Source: Myxococcales bacterium (GTDB lineage Bacteria > Myxococcota_A > Bradymonadia > UBA7976 > UBA1532). Taken from it: a stretch of DNA of 64,000 bases. Position numbers and translations under genes: made by a program. The stretch covers positions 510,001-574,000 of the forward strand of contig JACKDP010000002.1 in assembly GCA_020633435.1 (NCBI GenBank), given 5' to 3'. Below are positions 1-12,031 of this stretch, piece after piece (the first letter of the stretch is position 1; every line of letters begins with the position of its first letter). The notes below the pieces were generated by a model that was not told the DNA's origin, searched no databases, and saw only the letters and a program-made list of their open reading frames with translations.

Positions 1-1524
<1,524 letters not shown>

Positions 1525-1662
1525 TCATCCCTTACCCAAAGACGCCTGCCCGCGTCACGAACCGTATCCTCGCAATCCACGCCGAGCGCTGCTCGCCAGG
1601 CCCAGCTCCCTCCGGGGAGCGTGTGGTCGGCAGGCGGAGCTCGGCGAACTGACGCAACGCTT

Positions 1663-1781
1663 TTCCGGTGGTCATAGCGAGGGGGTCATACCCGATCCCA
1701 TCCCGAACTCGGCCGTCAAGCCCCTCAGCGCCGATGGTACTGCATGGTTCTCCGTGTGGGAGAGTAGGTCGCCGCCGGAAA
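1663..1781 (+). rRNA. rrf: 5S ribosomal RNA
   Basis: The sequence has the 5S consensus core CCCATCCCGAACTCGGCCGT and the segment GCGCCGATGGTACTGC. Its ends pair as helix I (TTCCGGTGG near 1663 with CCGCCGGAA near 1772). It follows the 23S gene by about 140 bp on the same strand, in the standard rrn order, and is followed at once by an intrinsic terminator. Ends are set from the helix and may be off by one or two bases. Confidence 0.95.
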
Positions 1782-1790
1782 TTTTCTCTC

Positions 1791-1827
1791 AAGGCCCCGT
1801 CGCAACCGCGACGGGGCCTTTTTTTTT
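1791..1827 (+). terminator. Intrinsic terminator of the rRNA operon
   Basis: There is a perfect 13-bp stem, AAGGCCCCGTCGC (1791-1803) with GCGACGGGGCCTT (1808-1820), a 4-nt AACC loop, and a run of nine T residues. It lies 10 bp after the 5S gene and is the clearest rho-independent terminator in the window. Confidence 0.95.
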
Positions 1828-1846
1828 GGCCTCGCGCCGGCCGATC

Positions 1847-1862
1847 GTATCACCTCGCCGTA
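1847..1862 (+). repeat. IS66 terminal inverted repeat (tnpC side)
   Basis: 16 bp, exactly complementary to 4106-4121; preceded by the target duplication GGCCGATC at 1839-1846. It begins GTAT rather than the GTAA often seen in the family. Confidence 0.93.
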
Positions 1863-1875
1863 GCCGTGGCGGCCG

Positions 1876-3303
1876 TCATGCTCCGGGCAGGAGCACCTGG
1901 CCCTGGCGGGCGGCGAGGATCGCGTCGCGAAGGTAGGTGGCAGGGTTCACCTTTCGGGCCTTGGCGGTCTCGATGAGCGTGTAGAAGACCGCGGCGACCT
2001 GGGTGCCGGCGCGGCTCTTGGAGCCGAAGTGGTTGCGCCGGCCGACGACGGGTCCGCGGAGGGCTCGCTCGGTGGGGTTGTTGTCGAGCCAGATGCGGGG
2101 GTCTGTGGTGAAGCGCCGCAGGTGGTCCCAGTTGGTGAGGGTGTAGCGGATGGCTCTGCCCAGGGCGCTGGTCTTGAGCGGCCGCTGGCGCAACAGCCAG
2201 GTCTTGAGCTGGTCGAGGAGTTCGGTGCTCCTGGTCTGGCGCAGCTGGCGTCTGTGGTCGTCGTTCGTCGCTTCGGCGTCGATGGCATAGAGCTCGCCGA
2301 TGTGCTCAAGCGCGAAGCTGGCTTCCGGTTGAGCTTCCGCGGCGTCGCGGAACTTCCGCAGGACGTGGGCCCAGCAGGCGGCGAGGGTGATGCCTGGCAG
2401 TCGTCTGGCGGCCGCCAGGTGGGTACTCATCATGTCAGCCACGATGACGCCCTGGTACCGTCCGAGGAGCTTCTCGAAGGTACTCATGCCCTTGTCATCC
2501 ATGATCCCGTGCCAGATCGCGTCGTCGCGGGTCAGGGCCCACATTTGCCAGGGTTTGGCGGTCTTCTGTTCGAGGTTGGGCCAGGGGGTCTGGTCGACGC
2601 CGATGACGGGTCCCTCGAGGATGTGTGCCCGGATGGCCTTCCAGGTGGGGAGGAGCTCCTCGGCGAGGCTCTGGAGCTGGTCCCAGAGGGTCTGGCTGGT
2701 GATGTTGAGGCCATGCCGACCCATGATGGCTTCCTGGCGGGTGAGCGGCAGGTGGGCCAGGTACTTGTCGAGGGCGATCTTGAGGCCGAAGTCGAGGCTG
2801 TAGCGGCCGCCAGGGGTCACGCGGTCGGGGCCGGGGGCGACGACGAGGCAGGCACCGCAGCGGCAGGCCGCGGCTTCGCGCACGACCTTGCGCAGGACGT
2901 AGCGGACCTCGACGACGTCGATGACTTCCGAGCGCTGGTCGAGGCCGGGGGCCCGCTCCAGCGTCTCGCCGCACGTCGGACAGGTCAGGTCCTCAGGCAG
3001 CGGGCAGACGAGCTCTTCCTGCTGCAGCTCGGGCTGCTCGGTCGCGCCATGACCACGCTGGGGTTCGTCCTTCGGCTGCTTCGGGGTCGGGTCCGCGGGA
3101 ACGCTCGGAGGCTGGCTGGTAGCCGCCGCCGCCAACGCCTCCACGAGGGCCAGCTCGGCCTGGAGTCGGTTCTCGCCGGTCAGCTCGGCGAGCTGTGCAT
3201 GGGCCTCGGCGAGCCTCTTCGTGAGCTGGTGGATGTGCCGCTCCTGGAGCAGCGCCACCTGGCGCATCGTGTGAAGGTCGGTCTCGGTGGCGATGTTCGG
3301 CAC
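1876..3303 (-). CDS. tnpC: IS66-family transposase TnpC
   Basis: 475-residue DDE transposase, the full IS66 size. An N-terminal segment with a short coiled stretch precedes a zinc-finger-like region (CPTCGE, then CRCGAC). The catalytic core contains GVDQTPWPN, VADMMSTHL and ACWAHVLRKF, and ends with DNNPTERALR and RRNHFGSKSRAG, both typical of IS66. It reads from GTG at 3303. The reading frame is intact, so the protein should be able to catalyse strand transfer together with TnpA and TnpB, encoded upstream on the same strand. The stop lies only 14 bp inside the left terminal repeat. Confidence 0.95.
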   Translation of the reverse strand: MPNIATETDLHTMRQVALLQERHIHQLTKRLAEAHAQLAELTGENRLQAELALVEALAAAATSQPPSVPADPTPKQPKDEPQRGHGATEQPELQQEELVCPLPEDLTCPTCGETLERAPGLDQRSEVIDVVEVRYVLRKVVREAAACRCGACLVVAPGPDRVTPGGRYSLDFGLKIALDKYLAHLPLTRQEAIMGRHGLNITSQTLWDQLQSLAEELLPTWKAIRAHILEGPVIGVDQTPWPNLEQKTAKPWQMWALTRDDAIWHGIMDDKGMSTFEKLLGRYQGVIVADMMSTHLAAARRLPGITLAACWAHVLRKFRDAAEAQPEASFALEHIGELYAIDAEATNDDHRRQLRQTRSTELLDQLKTWLLRQRPLKTSALGRAIRYTLTNWDHLRRFTTDPRIWLDNNPTERALRGPVVGRRNHFGSKSRAGTQVAAVFYTLIETAKARKVNPATYLRDAILAARQGQVLLPGA

Positions 3304-3345
3304 ATCAGTAGTGGACTACAAAAGCCCATGATCTGCAACGAGAAT

Positions 3346-3696
3346 CTAGACATGGAGGGCGACGGGAGAGAGCGTCTGACGGCCGACGAGGGTACAGCCC
3401 TCGATGTAGAGGGCGAGCTCGCTGGCGGTGAGCTGGAGGGGGGCCGCAGCATCCCGCCAGAGAGGGGCGAAGCGGCCTTGCTCAAGGCGCTTCATGAAGA
3501 TGCAGAGGCCAGTGCCATCCCAGAGCAGGACCTTGCAGGCAGTGCGGTTGCGGTTGACGAAGAGGAAGAGGTCGCCGGAGAGCGGGTGGTGCCCGAGGGC
3601 GTGCTTCACGAGGGAGAAGAGGCCGTCATAGCCCTTGCGCAGGTCGATGGGGCGGGGGCAGGCGAAGACACGGACGGTGCGGGGGACGGCGATCAC
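3346..3696 (-). CDS. tnpB: IS66 Orf2-like accessory protein TnpB
   Basis: 116 residues, matching the usual IS66 TnpB length. Visible family motifs are RPIDLRKGYDGLFSLV near the N terminus, LFLFVNRNRTACKVLLWDGTG in the middle, and FCIFMKRLEQG-like and WRDAAAPLQLTASEL segments towards the end. The frame is open further upstream, but GTG at 3696 is chosen because it overlaps the tnpA stop as GTGA (3693-3696), indicating translational coupling. The protein is needed for IS66 transposition in studied relatives; its biochemical role is not settled. Confidence 0.93.
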   Translation of the reverse strand: MIAVPRTVRVFACPRPIDLRKGYDGLFSLVKHALGHHPLSGDLFLFVNRNRTACKVLLWDGTGLCIFMKRLEQGRFAPLWRDAAAPLQLTASELALYIEGCTLVGRQTLSPVALHV

Positions 3697-4043
3697 GAGA
3701 GCGCGGGCAGGAGGGCGGGCAGCTGCTCGGGGTGCAAGCCCTCGATGCGCCAGCCCGTGGGGGAGTAGAGAGTGACCAGCCTGGCAGGAGCCGTGGCCGG
3801 CGGGCCCGGCGGTGCGACCCGGACGGGGACGAGCGCGGGCAGCGCGGCGACGTTGGCGCTGAGCCGCCGAGCCAGGGAGACCGAGATGCCGAGGCGGGTG
3901 GAGGTCCGAGCCCAGGACCACCCTGCCGCGCGCAGCGCGCGGACGGCGAGCCGGAGTTGCTCGCGGAGCGCGGGGGGGTAGCCGGCTGAGCCGGGACGAC
4001 CCCCGCGCCGGACGGCGTCGTGCAGGCTGGTGTAGTCGAGCAT
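3693..4043 (-). CDS. tnpA: IS66 Orf1-like accessory protein TnpA
   Basis: 116-residue first gene of the IS66 operon, with an ATG at 4043 preceded by an AGGAGG ribosome-binding site. The central part (ALRAAGWSWARTSTRLGIS followed by SLARRLS) looks like a helix-turn-helix, as expected for the small DNA-binding-like protein of IS66 elements. Sequence conservation of this gene is generally low, so assignment leans on position, size, the 4-nt overlap with tnpB and the intact element ends. A hairpin covers its ribosome-binding site (see 4049-4069). Confidence 0.85.
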   Translation of the reverse strand: MLDYTSLHDAVRRGGRPGSAGYPPALREQLRLAVRALRAAGWSWARTSTRLGISVSLARRLSANVAALPALVPVRVAPPGPPATAPARLVTLYSPTGWRIEGLHPEQLPALLPALS

Positions 4044-4048
4044 GGGGA

Positions 4049-4069
4049 CCTCCTGGGGGATTCAGGAGG
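4049..4069 (-). promoter_or_regulatory. Hairpin sequestering the tnpA ribosome-binding site
   Basis: On the transcribed strand the tnpA leader reads CCTCCTG, a 7-nt loop, then CAGGAGG, a perfect 7-bp stem (4049-4055 with 4063-4069). The 3' arm is the AGGAGG Shine-Dalgarno sequence located 5-6 nt before the tnpA ATG. Folding would hide the site. Translation control is inference; pairing is seen directly. Confidence 0.6.
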
Positions 4070-4105
4070 AGGGTGGATCAGGAGGCGGCGCGCCGATAGG
4101 ACGGG

Positions 4106-4121
4106 TACGGCGAGGTGATAC
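4106..4121 (-). repeat. IS66 terminal inverted repeat (tnpA side)
   Basis: TACGGCGAGGTGATAC, the exact complement of 1847-1862, followed by the second copy of the target duplication at 4122-4129. Confidence 0.93.
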
Positions 4122-4129
4122 GGCCGATC

Positions 4130-4379
4130 GACCTCACCTGCTGCTCCTGGGGCCGCCTCGGGTCCACGTCTCGCGCCGATCTCGGCGTGCTCCCACCCCG
4201 CGCTTTCGGGGCGACGTCGGCCGCCGGGCTCGGCAGGCGCCGAATCGCCAGCCAGCGCGACTTCGGGGCCGTGCCGGCACCGGCTCCTCGCCCCACCAAC
4301 GCCCGGTCGGTGGCCGAACCGCTACCCCGCGCCACGTCGAGGCTGCACCAGGGGCCGTTCCTACGCCCGACCCTGCTGT
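4130..4379. other. Non-coding GC-rich flank of the repeat array
   Basis: No gene with support on either strand, although several frames stay open because of the base composition. Fragments resemble degraded units of the adjacent array, for example CGACCCTGCTGTCGTCCTGCA near 4367-4387. Confidence 0.5.
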
Positions 4380-4820
4380 CGTCCTGCACCGCACAACGAC
4401 CGCGCGCGACCTCGAGGTCACCCCAGTCCGCCCGCGGTGTGGTCCGGGCGAAGCCGCCGCCCACGCTCGGTGCCGGCCTGCGTTCGGCCTGCGCCGAACA
4501 GCGACCGCGCGCGAGCTCGAGGTCATCCCCGTCCGGCCGCTGTGTGGACCAGGCGAAGCCGCCGCCCGCGCTCGGTGCCGGCCTGCGCCGACCAGCGACC
4601 GCGACCCCGAGGTCACCCCTGTCGGACCGCGGTGTGGTCCGGGCGAAGCCGCCTCCCACGCTCGGTGCCGGGCTGCGCCGAACAGCGACCGCGACCTCGA
4701 GGTCACCCCAGTCCGACCGTGGCGTAGTCCGGGCGAAACCGCCGCCCACGCTCGGTGCCTGCCTACGTTCGGCCTGCGCCGAACAGCGACCGTGCGCGAG
4801 CTTGAGGTCATCCCAGTCCG
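4380..4820. repeat. Modular 90/105-bp tandem repeat array, left part
   Basis: Successive units each contain the landmarks CCGAACAGCGACCGCG, a palindromic GACCTCGAGGTC-type core, CCCAGTCCGACCGCGG, GTGTGGTCCGGGCGAA, and GCCGCCCACGCTCGGTGCCG. The CAGTCCG landmark recurs near 4424, 4529, 4618, 4708 and 4812, giving spacings close to 105, 90, 90 and 104 bp. The longer units carry an extra TTCGGCCTGCGCCGAA hairpin. The array is cut by the IS256-family element at 4821 and resumes at 6254. Reading frames within it (a minus-strand frame repeats VGGGFARTTPRSDWGDLEVA) are open on both strands and are probably not genes. Confidence 0.85.
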
Positions 4821-6253
4821 GGTCACGTCCACGCAAGTGGTGTACGAGGTTCACCACGTCATCTCCGCCTACACCGCCTCCGCCGCCAGTCGGCGGGGCG
4901 CCTCCGCGTCCACGACCACGCTCCCTGACGCCGTGCCCTGCACCGCTTCCAGGTTCATGTAGCGCCGCGCTTCAATCCACTCATCGTTCTGCTCGGCCAG
5001 CACCATTCCGACCAGTCGCAACAGCGCGAATCTGCTCGGGAAGATCCCGACCACGTCGGTCCTCCGTCTCACCTCCTTGTTGAGCCGCTCCTGGGGGTTG
5101 TTCGACCAGATCTGCTTCCACACGGTCGTCGGGTGCTGGGTGAAGGCCAGCAGGTCCTCGCGCGCCTCGGCGAGGTAGTCGGCGACGTCCGGGAAGCGGC
5201 CCTCGAGCTGCGTGACGACGCGGCTGAACTGGGTCCCGACCTCAGCCGCGTCCGGCTGCTGGAAGATGGTCCGCACCGCCGTGGCGACGAAGCTCTGCGC
5301 CTTCTTGGGCACCTTCGTGAGCAGGTTGCGCATGAAGTGCGTGCGGCACCGCTGCCAGCTCGCCGACGGCAGCGCCGCCCGGATGGCCTTCACCAGGCCA
5401 CTGTGGGCGTCCGAGGTCACCAGGCGCACGCCCCCCAGGCCGCGGACCACCAGGCCGCGCAGGAAGGCGAGCCAGCCGGCGCCGTCCTCCGTCGTCGTGG
5501 TGTCCAGCCCGAGGATCTCGCGCTTGCCCTCCTGGTTGACCCCCACCGCGAGCAGAGCCGCGACGCTGACCACGCGACCCTCCTCGCGGCACTTGATCTC
5601 GAGAGCATCGAGCCAGACGAAGGGATAGGCCCCCGAGAGGGGCCGCTCCCGGAATGTCTTGACCTCTTCATCCAATGATTCCGACAGCTTGGAGACCTGC
5701 GACTTCGAGATGCCCTCGACGCCGAGGGCCTTGACGAGCTTGTCGACGCGCCTGGTCGACACGCCCAGCACGTAGGACTCGGCGATGACGCTCATCAGCG
5801 CTCGCTCGGCCCGCCGACGGCGCTCCAGCAGCCATTCGGGGAAGTAGCTCCCCGAACGCAGCTTGGGAATGGCGAGCTCGATGGTGCCCGCCCGCGTGTC
5901 CCAGGGGCGGATGCGGTAGCCGTTGCGCTGGTTGACGCGCGCCGGCGACCGCTCGCCACGGGCTGCGCCGCACAGCGCGTCGACCTGGGCGCCCATGAGC
6001 GACTCGGTGACGTTCTTGAGGAGCTCGGCGACCACGTCGTCAGGCGTGTCCTCGATCAGCTTGCCCAGCAGGGCCTTTCCATCCATCTTCATGTCGACCA
6101 CCGTTTCTGGCCTCGGCCAGATCGTCTTTGTGTTTGGCGACTTGAAGATGACGCGGTGGTCCCTCTTCTTCCAGGCCCCGAGCGCCCGCGGCTGACGCCG
6201 AGGCTGGTGCCGGGGTCAGGTCAGGGCTCGTACACCACGTACGTGGACTCTAC
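4821..6253 (-). mobile_element. IS256-family (Mutator-type) insertion sequence, about 1.43 kb
   Basis: Imperfect terminal inverted repeats share GTCCACG, three variable bases, then GTGGTGTACGAG (4827-4848 and complement at 6227-6248), a few bases inside each end. The 9-bp sequence CCCAGTCCG flanks both sides (4812-4820 and 6254-6262), in line with the 8-9 bp duplications of this family. Removing the element and one copy rejoins a normal unit of the surrounding repeat array. The single gene inside is an intact transposase. The outer ends are inferred to within one or two bases because left and right arms differ slightly in length. Confidence 0.88.
4869..6101 (-). CDS. IS256-family transposase (Mutator type)
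   Basis: 410 residues, normal length for the family, with an uninterrupted frame. The DDE residues sit in FVWLDALEIK (first Asp), LVTSDAHSGL (second Asp) and NPQERLNKEVRRR (Glu). The family helix CRTHFMRNLL, which contains the conserved Cys/His pair, is also present. The first possible start is GTG at 6101; in-frame ATGs follow at 6092 and 6086, and GAGG about 9 nt upstream favours the GTG. It performs cut- or copy-type mobilisation of its own element and appears functional. Confidence 0.95.
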   Translation of the reverse strand: MVDMKMDGKALLGKLIEDTPDDVVAELLKNVTESLMGAQVDALCGAARGERSPARVNQRNGYRIRPWDTRAGTIELAIPKLRSGSYFPEWLLERRRRAERALMSVIAESYVLGVSTRRVDKLVKALGVEGISKSQVSKLSESLDEEVKTFRERPLSGAYPFVWLDALEIKCREEGRVVSVAALLAVGVNQEGKREILGLDTTTTEDGAGWLAFLRGLVVRGLGGVRLVTSDAHSGLVKAIRAALPSASWQRCRTHFMRNLLTKVPKKAQSFVATAVRTIFQQPDAAEVGTQFSRVVTQLEGRFPDVADYLAEAREDLLAFTQHPTTVWKQIWSNNPQERLNKEVRRRTDVVGIFPSRFALLRLVGMVLAEQNDEWIEARRYMNLEAVQGTASGSVVVDAEAPRRLAAEAV

Positions 6254-6845
6254 CCCAGTCCGTCCGCGGTGTGGTCCGGGCGAAACCGTCGGCCACGCTC
6301 GGTGCCGGCCTGCGCCGAACAGCGACCGCGCGCGCGCTCGACGTCCTGCCAGTCCGGCCGCGGTGTGGTCCGAGCGAAACCGTCGGTGTCGGCCTGCGGT
6401 CCCGTAGTGGTGGTCGTCCTGTACCGAGCAACGACCGCGCGCGACCTCGGGGTCACTCCCAGTCCGACCGCGGTGTGGACCGGCGAAACCGACGCCCATA
6501 CTCGGCAACGGCCTGCGCCGAACAGCGACCGCGACCTCGAGCTCAACCCGGTCCGACCGAGGCGTGGTCCGAGCGAAGCCGCCGCCTACGCTCGGTGCCG
6601 GCCTGCAGTCCCGTAGTCTTGGTCGGCCTGCACCGAACCAGCGATCGCGCGCGAAGTCGGGGTCACCCCAGTCCGACCTCGGTGTGGTCCGGGCGAAACC
6701 GCCGCCCACGCTCGGTGCCGGCCTGCGGTCCCTTGGTGTTGGTCGTCCTGGGCCGAACAGCGATCGCGCGCGACCTTGAGGTCGACCCAGGCCGACCGAG
6801 GTGTGGTCCGAGCGAAGCCGCCGCCGCCACGTTCGATGGAGGCGG
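6254..6845. repeat. Modular 90/105/120-bp tandem repeat array, right part
   Basis: This continues the array interrupted at 4821. The CAGTCCG-type landmark recurs near 6257, 6350, 6459, 6549, 6669 and 6787, giving spacings of about 94, 109, 90, 120 and 120 bp. The long units carry an extra TCCCGTAGTGTTGGTCGTCC-like module between GCCTGCGG and CCGAACAG, absent from the short units. Copies are about 80-90% alike by eye. The array fades after 6845 into unrelated GC-rich sequence that runs to the IS630 element. No gene is supported here. Confidence 0.85.
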
Positions 6846-6960
6846 GCTTGGCCTGGTCGACGCCGTCACCTGGCAGGAGGCGACTTCGGCAGATGGCCGG
6901 GTCTGGGGGTCAGGCGAGGGGACCGGGCGGTTGCCCGGGCGAGTACTCGTTTCATGCGTG

Positions 6961-8021
6961 ACAGGGTTTTCCGGTCAAATTGAGATCGAGTAACCGGAGG
7001 CGCTGAACCACCCGGCGCAATCCATTGGCGTTACGGCATTGATGGCATCCACGATTGCCTTGTCGAGAGTCGCTCGGCAGCGCGCCTTGGCGGCTCGAAG
7101 GAACGCCTTCACCTTGGAGAAGCACATCTCGATGGGGTTGAGGTCGGGCGAGTACGGCGGGAGGTAGCGCACCTTCACAGCCAGCCGTTGAAAGGCGCGG
7201 CGCACAGCGCCCGAGCGGTGGGCGCCCAGGTTGTCCAGCACGACGATGTCGCCCGGGCGCAGGACCGGGGTGAGCACCTGGTCGATGAACGCGAGGAAGA
7301 CCTCGGCCGAGGTTCCGCCGTTGACGCTCATCACGGCGTCAACGCCGCCAATGGACATTCCGGCGATGACCGTGACGTTGTCGCCGCGATTCCGCGGGAC
7401 TCGGTCCGGGACGGGCTGCCCACGCACAGCTCGCCCATGGGTCCGCGTCATGTCCAGGCGCGCTCCAGTTTCATCAATGAAGACGAGACGTTCCATCGGA
7501 AGAGAAGACATCTTGGCGATGAAGCGCTCCCGAAGAAGCTGGACCCGCTCCGAGTCGCGCTCGCTCGCCACGAGGGACTTCTTCTTGCGCGTGATGCCAA
7601 GCTTCGCCAGACCCCGCACAACCGTCGCGAGGCCCACCCGAACGCCAGTCTCCGCTTCGAGAGCGTCGATGAGCTCGGCCAACGTGCGGTCGGGGCGCTC
7701 CGCGACGAGGCGCCCGAGGACCTTCAAGAGCTCGTCAGTCATCACGACGTTGTTGGGGCCGCCCATGGGCTTCGCCTCGACCGTGCCCCGGTCACGTGCG
7801 CCCCGCAACCAGCGACCGATGCTCGCCTCGGAGACACCGAAGACCCCCGAGGCTTCCCGCCAGGGCATGCCGCCGTGGATGGCAGCAACAACGCGCACAC
7901 GCAGATCGGTCGAGAATGGTTTGGGCACCGCGGTAACTCCTTGTTTCTCCGCTGGGACGATGGGATCACGTAAGTACCCACGGACTCAAGCACTTCGATC
8001 AAGCCGACCGGAAAACCCTGT
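6961..8021 (-). mobile_element. IS630-family insertion sequence, about 1.06 kb
   Basis: Perfect 16-bp terminal inverted repeats, ACAGGGTTTTCCGGTC at 6961-6976 and its complement at 8006-8021, enclose a single intact IS630 transposase. Further in, the arms share a GATCG element (TTGAGATCG against CTTGATCG). The usual TA duplication of this family is not visible; the bases just outside CAGGG are TGA on both sides. The transposase stop codon overlaps the left repeat. Confidence 0.88.
6975..7928 (-). CDS. IS630-family transposase
   Basis: 317 residues in one frame, whereas many IS630 transposases are split by a programmed shift. The N-terminal part is a helix-turn-helix (PWREASGVFGVSEASIGRWL, residues about 21-40), followed by a second DNA-binding helical domain. 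The DDE core is complete: FIDETGARLDM (Asp), VVLDNLGAHRS (Asp), and YSPDLNPIEMCFSKVK (Glu). The ATG at 7928 gives the expected N terminus. Located in an element with intact ends, so likely active. Confidence 0.95.
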   Translation of the reverse strand: MPKPFSTDLRVRVVAAIHGGMPWREASGVFGVSEASIGRWLRGARDRGTVEAKPMGGPNNVVMTDELLKVLGRLVAERPDRTLAELIDALEAETGVRVGLATVVRGLAKLGITRKKKSLVASERDSERVQLLRERFIAKMSSLPMERLVFIDETGARLDMTRTHGRAVRGQPVPDRVPRNRGDNVTVIAGMSIGGVDAVMSVNGGTSAEVFLAFIDQVLTPVLRPGDIVVLDNLGAHRSGAVRRAFQRLAVKVRYLPPYSPDLNPIEMCFSKVKAFLRAAKARCRATLDKAIVDAINAVTPMDCAGWFSASGYSISI

Positions 8022-8357
8022 GAGGACGAGAGGTTCCGTTGGCGATGGAGTGAAGACCACCTACGTCCGGCACGCTGAGCGAAGCGCTGGCTCTGCGCGA
8101 GCTGCCGTGCCCGGGGTGGGCTTCTACCTGATGGTGGTTCGGTACAAACGCGCCGCCCACGCTCGGTGCAGCCCAGCGGCGCCGTAGTGTTGGTGGTTTC
8201 GAGGATTGGCAGGTCGAGGGGGGCGCGGGCGGGTACCGTCGCGCGTTCGGCAGCGGGCGGGGGGGGGGGCAGTGCCCGCGGGGTGGGGTGGCCTCGACCG
8301 GACGGTCGGTGCCGCACCTCGGGGCATGGGCATCTGTGCCCGGGCGGCCCACGATCC
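8022..8357. other. Intergenic region with a solitary array repeat and a poly-G tract
   Basis: There is no supported gene. A single array-like module lies at about 8145-8205 (CGCCGCCCACGCTCGGTGC, then CCGTAGTGTTGGTGGT), separated from the main array by the IS630 element. An 11-G homopolymer occupies 8259-8269. The 3' end leads into the kinase promoter. Confidence 0.6.
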
Positions 8358-8386
8358 TTGGGTTCGCGCCTGGGCTGGGCTACTCT
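8358..8386 (+). promoter_or_regulatory. Putative sigma-70-like promoter for the kinase gene
   Basis: A -35-like TTGGGT (8358-8363) and a -10-like TACTCT (8381-8386) are separated by 17 bp. This places a start site about 15-20 nt before the ATG at 8410, whose GGGGGAGG ribosome-binding site lies at about 8397-8404. The hexamers are only partial matches. Confidence 0.35.
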
Positions 8387-8409
8387 GGCGCCCCCTGGGG
8401 GAGGTGTGG

Positions 8410-11940
<3,531 letters not shown>

Positions 11941-11955
11941 TTCTCCAAAATTTGT

Positions 11956-11987
11956 GAACAATCAGTTGGGTTGTCTTCCGATTGTTC
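11956..11987. promoter_or_regulatory. Inverted repeat in the pirin leader, possible operator
   Basis: GAACAATC (11956-11963) and GATTGTTC (11980-11987) form perfect 8-bp arms separated by 16 bp, in an AT-rich island between the kinase stop and the pirin gene. It has no T-run, so a terminator is less likely than a binding site for a dimeric regulator. Confidence 0.4.
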
Positions 11988-12031
11988 TTGCTGCGTGGGG
12001 TCCCTAGCGTTGTCCGCGAAAGGAGAGCACC

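Larger units (their letters stand above)
1847..4121 (-). mobile_element. Complete IS66-family insertion sequence, 2275 bp
   Basis: The element is bounded by perfect 16-bp terminal inverted repeats, GTATCACCTCGCCGTA at 1847-1862 and its complement at 4106-4121. After one mismatch the pairing continues for four more bases. Immediately outside lie identical 8-bp direct repeats, GGCCGATC at 1839-1846 and 4122-4129, the target-duplication length known for IS66. Inside are the three IS66 genes tnpA, tnpB and tnpC, all on the minus strand and all open. The ends and duplication are seen directly; the family assignment rests on the three proteins. It inserted about 12 bp after the rRNA terminator T-run. 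Confidence 0.96.

Noticed and set aside
1525..1662. tRNA gene in the 23S-5S spacer
   Set aside because: No cloverleaf or T-loop GTTCGA-type motif is seen in this 138-bp spacer.
2029..3768. Plus-strand frame of 579 codons across the IS66 genes
   Set aside because: Opposite to tnpC and tnpB, which have clear transposition motifs and 4-nt overlap.
4078..4857. Minus-strand frame of 259 codons with VGGGFARTTPRSDWGDLEV-type peptide repeats
   Set aside because: Repeats give open frames on both strands, and the frame on the far side of the IS256 element does not line up when the element is removed. There is no ribosome-binding site, so it is treated as DNA repeats rather than a protein.
4380..6845. 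CRISPR array
   Set aside because: Units are 90-120 bp, diverged and contiguous, with no unique spacers and no cas genes.
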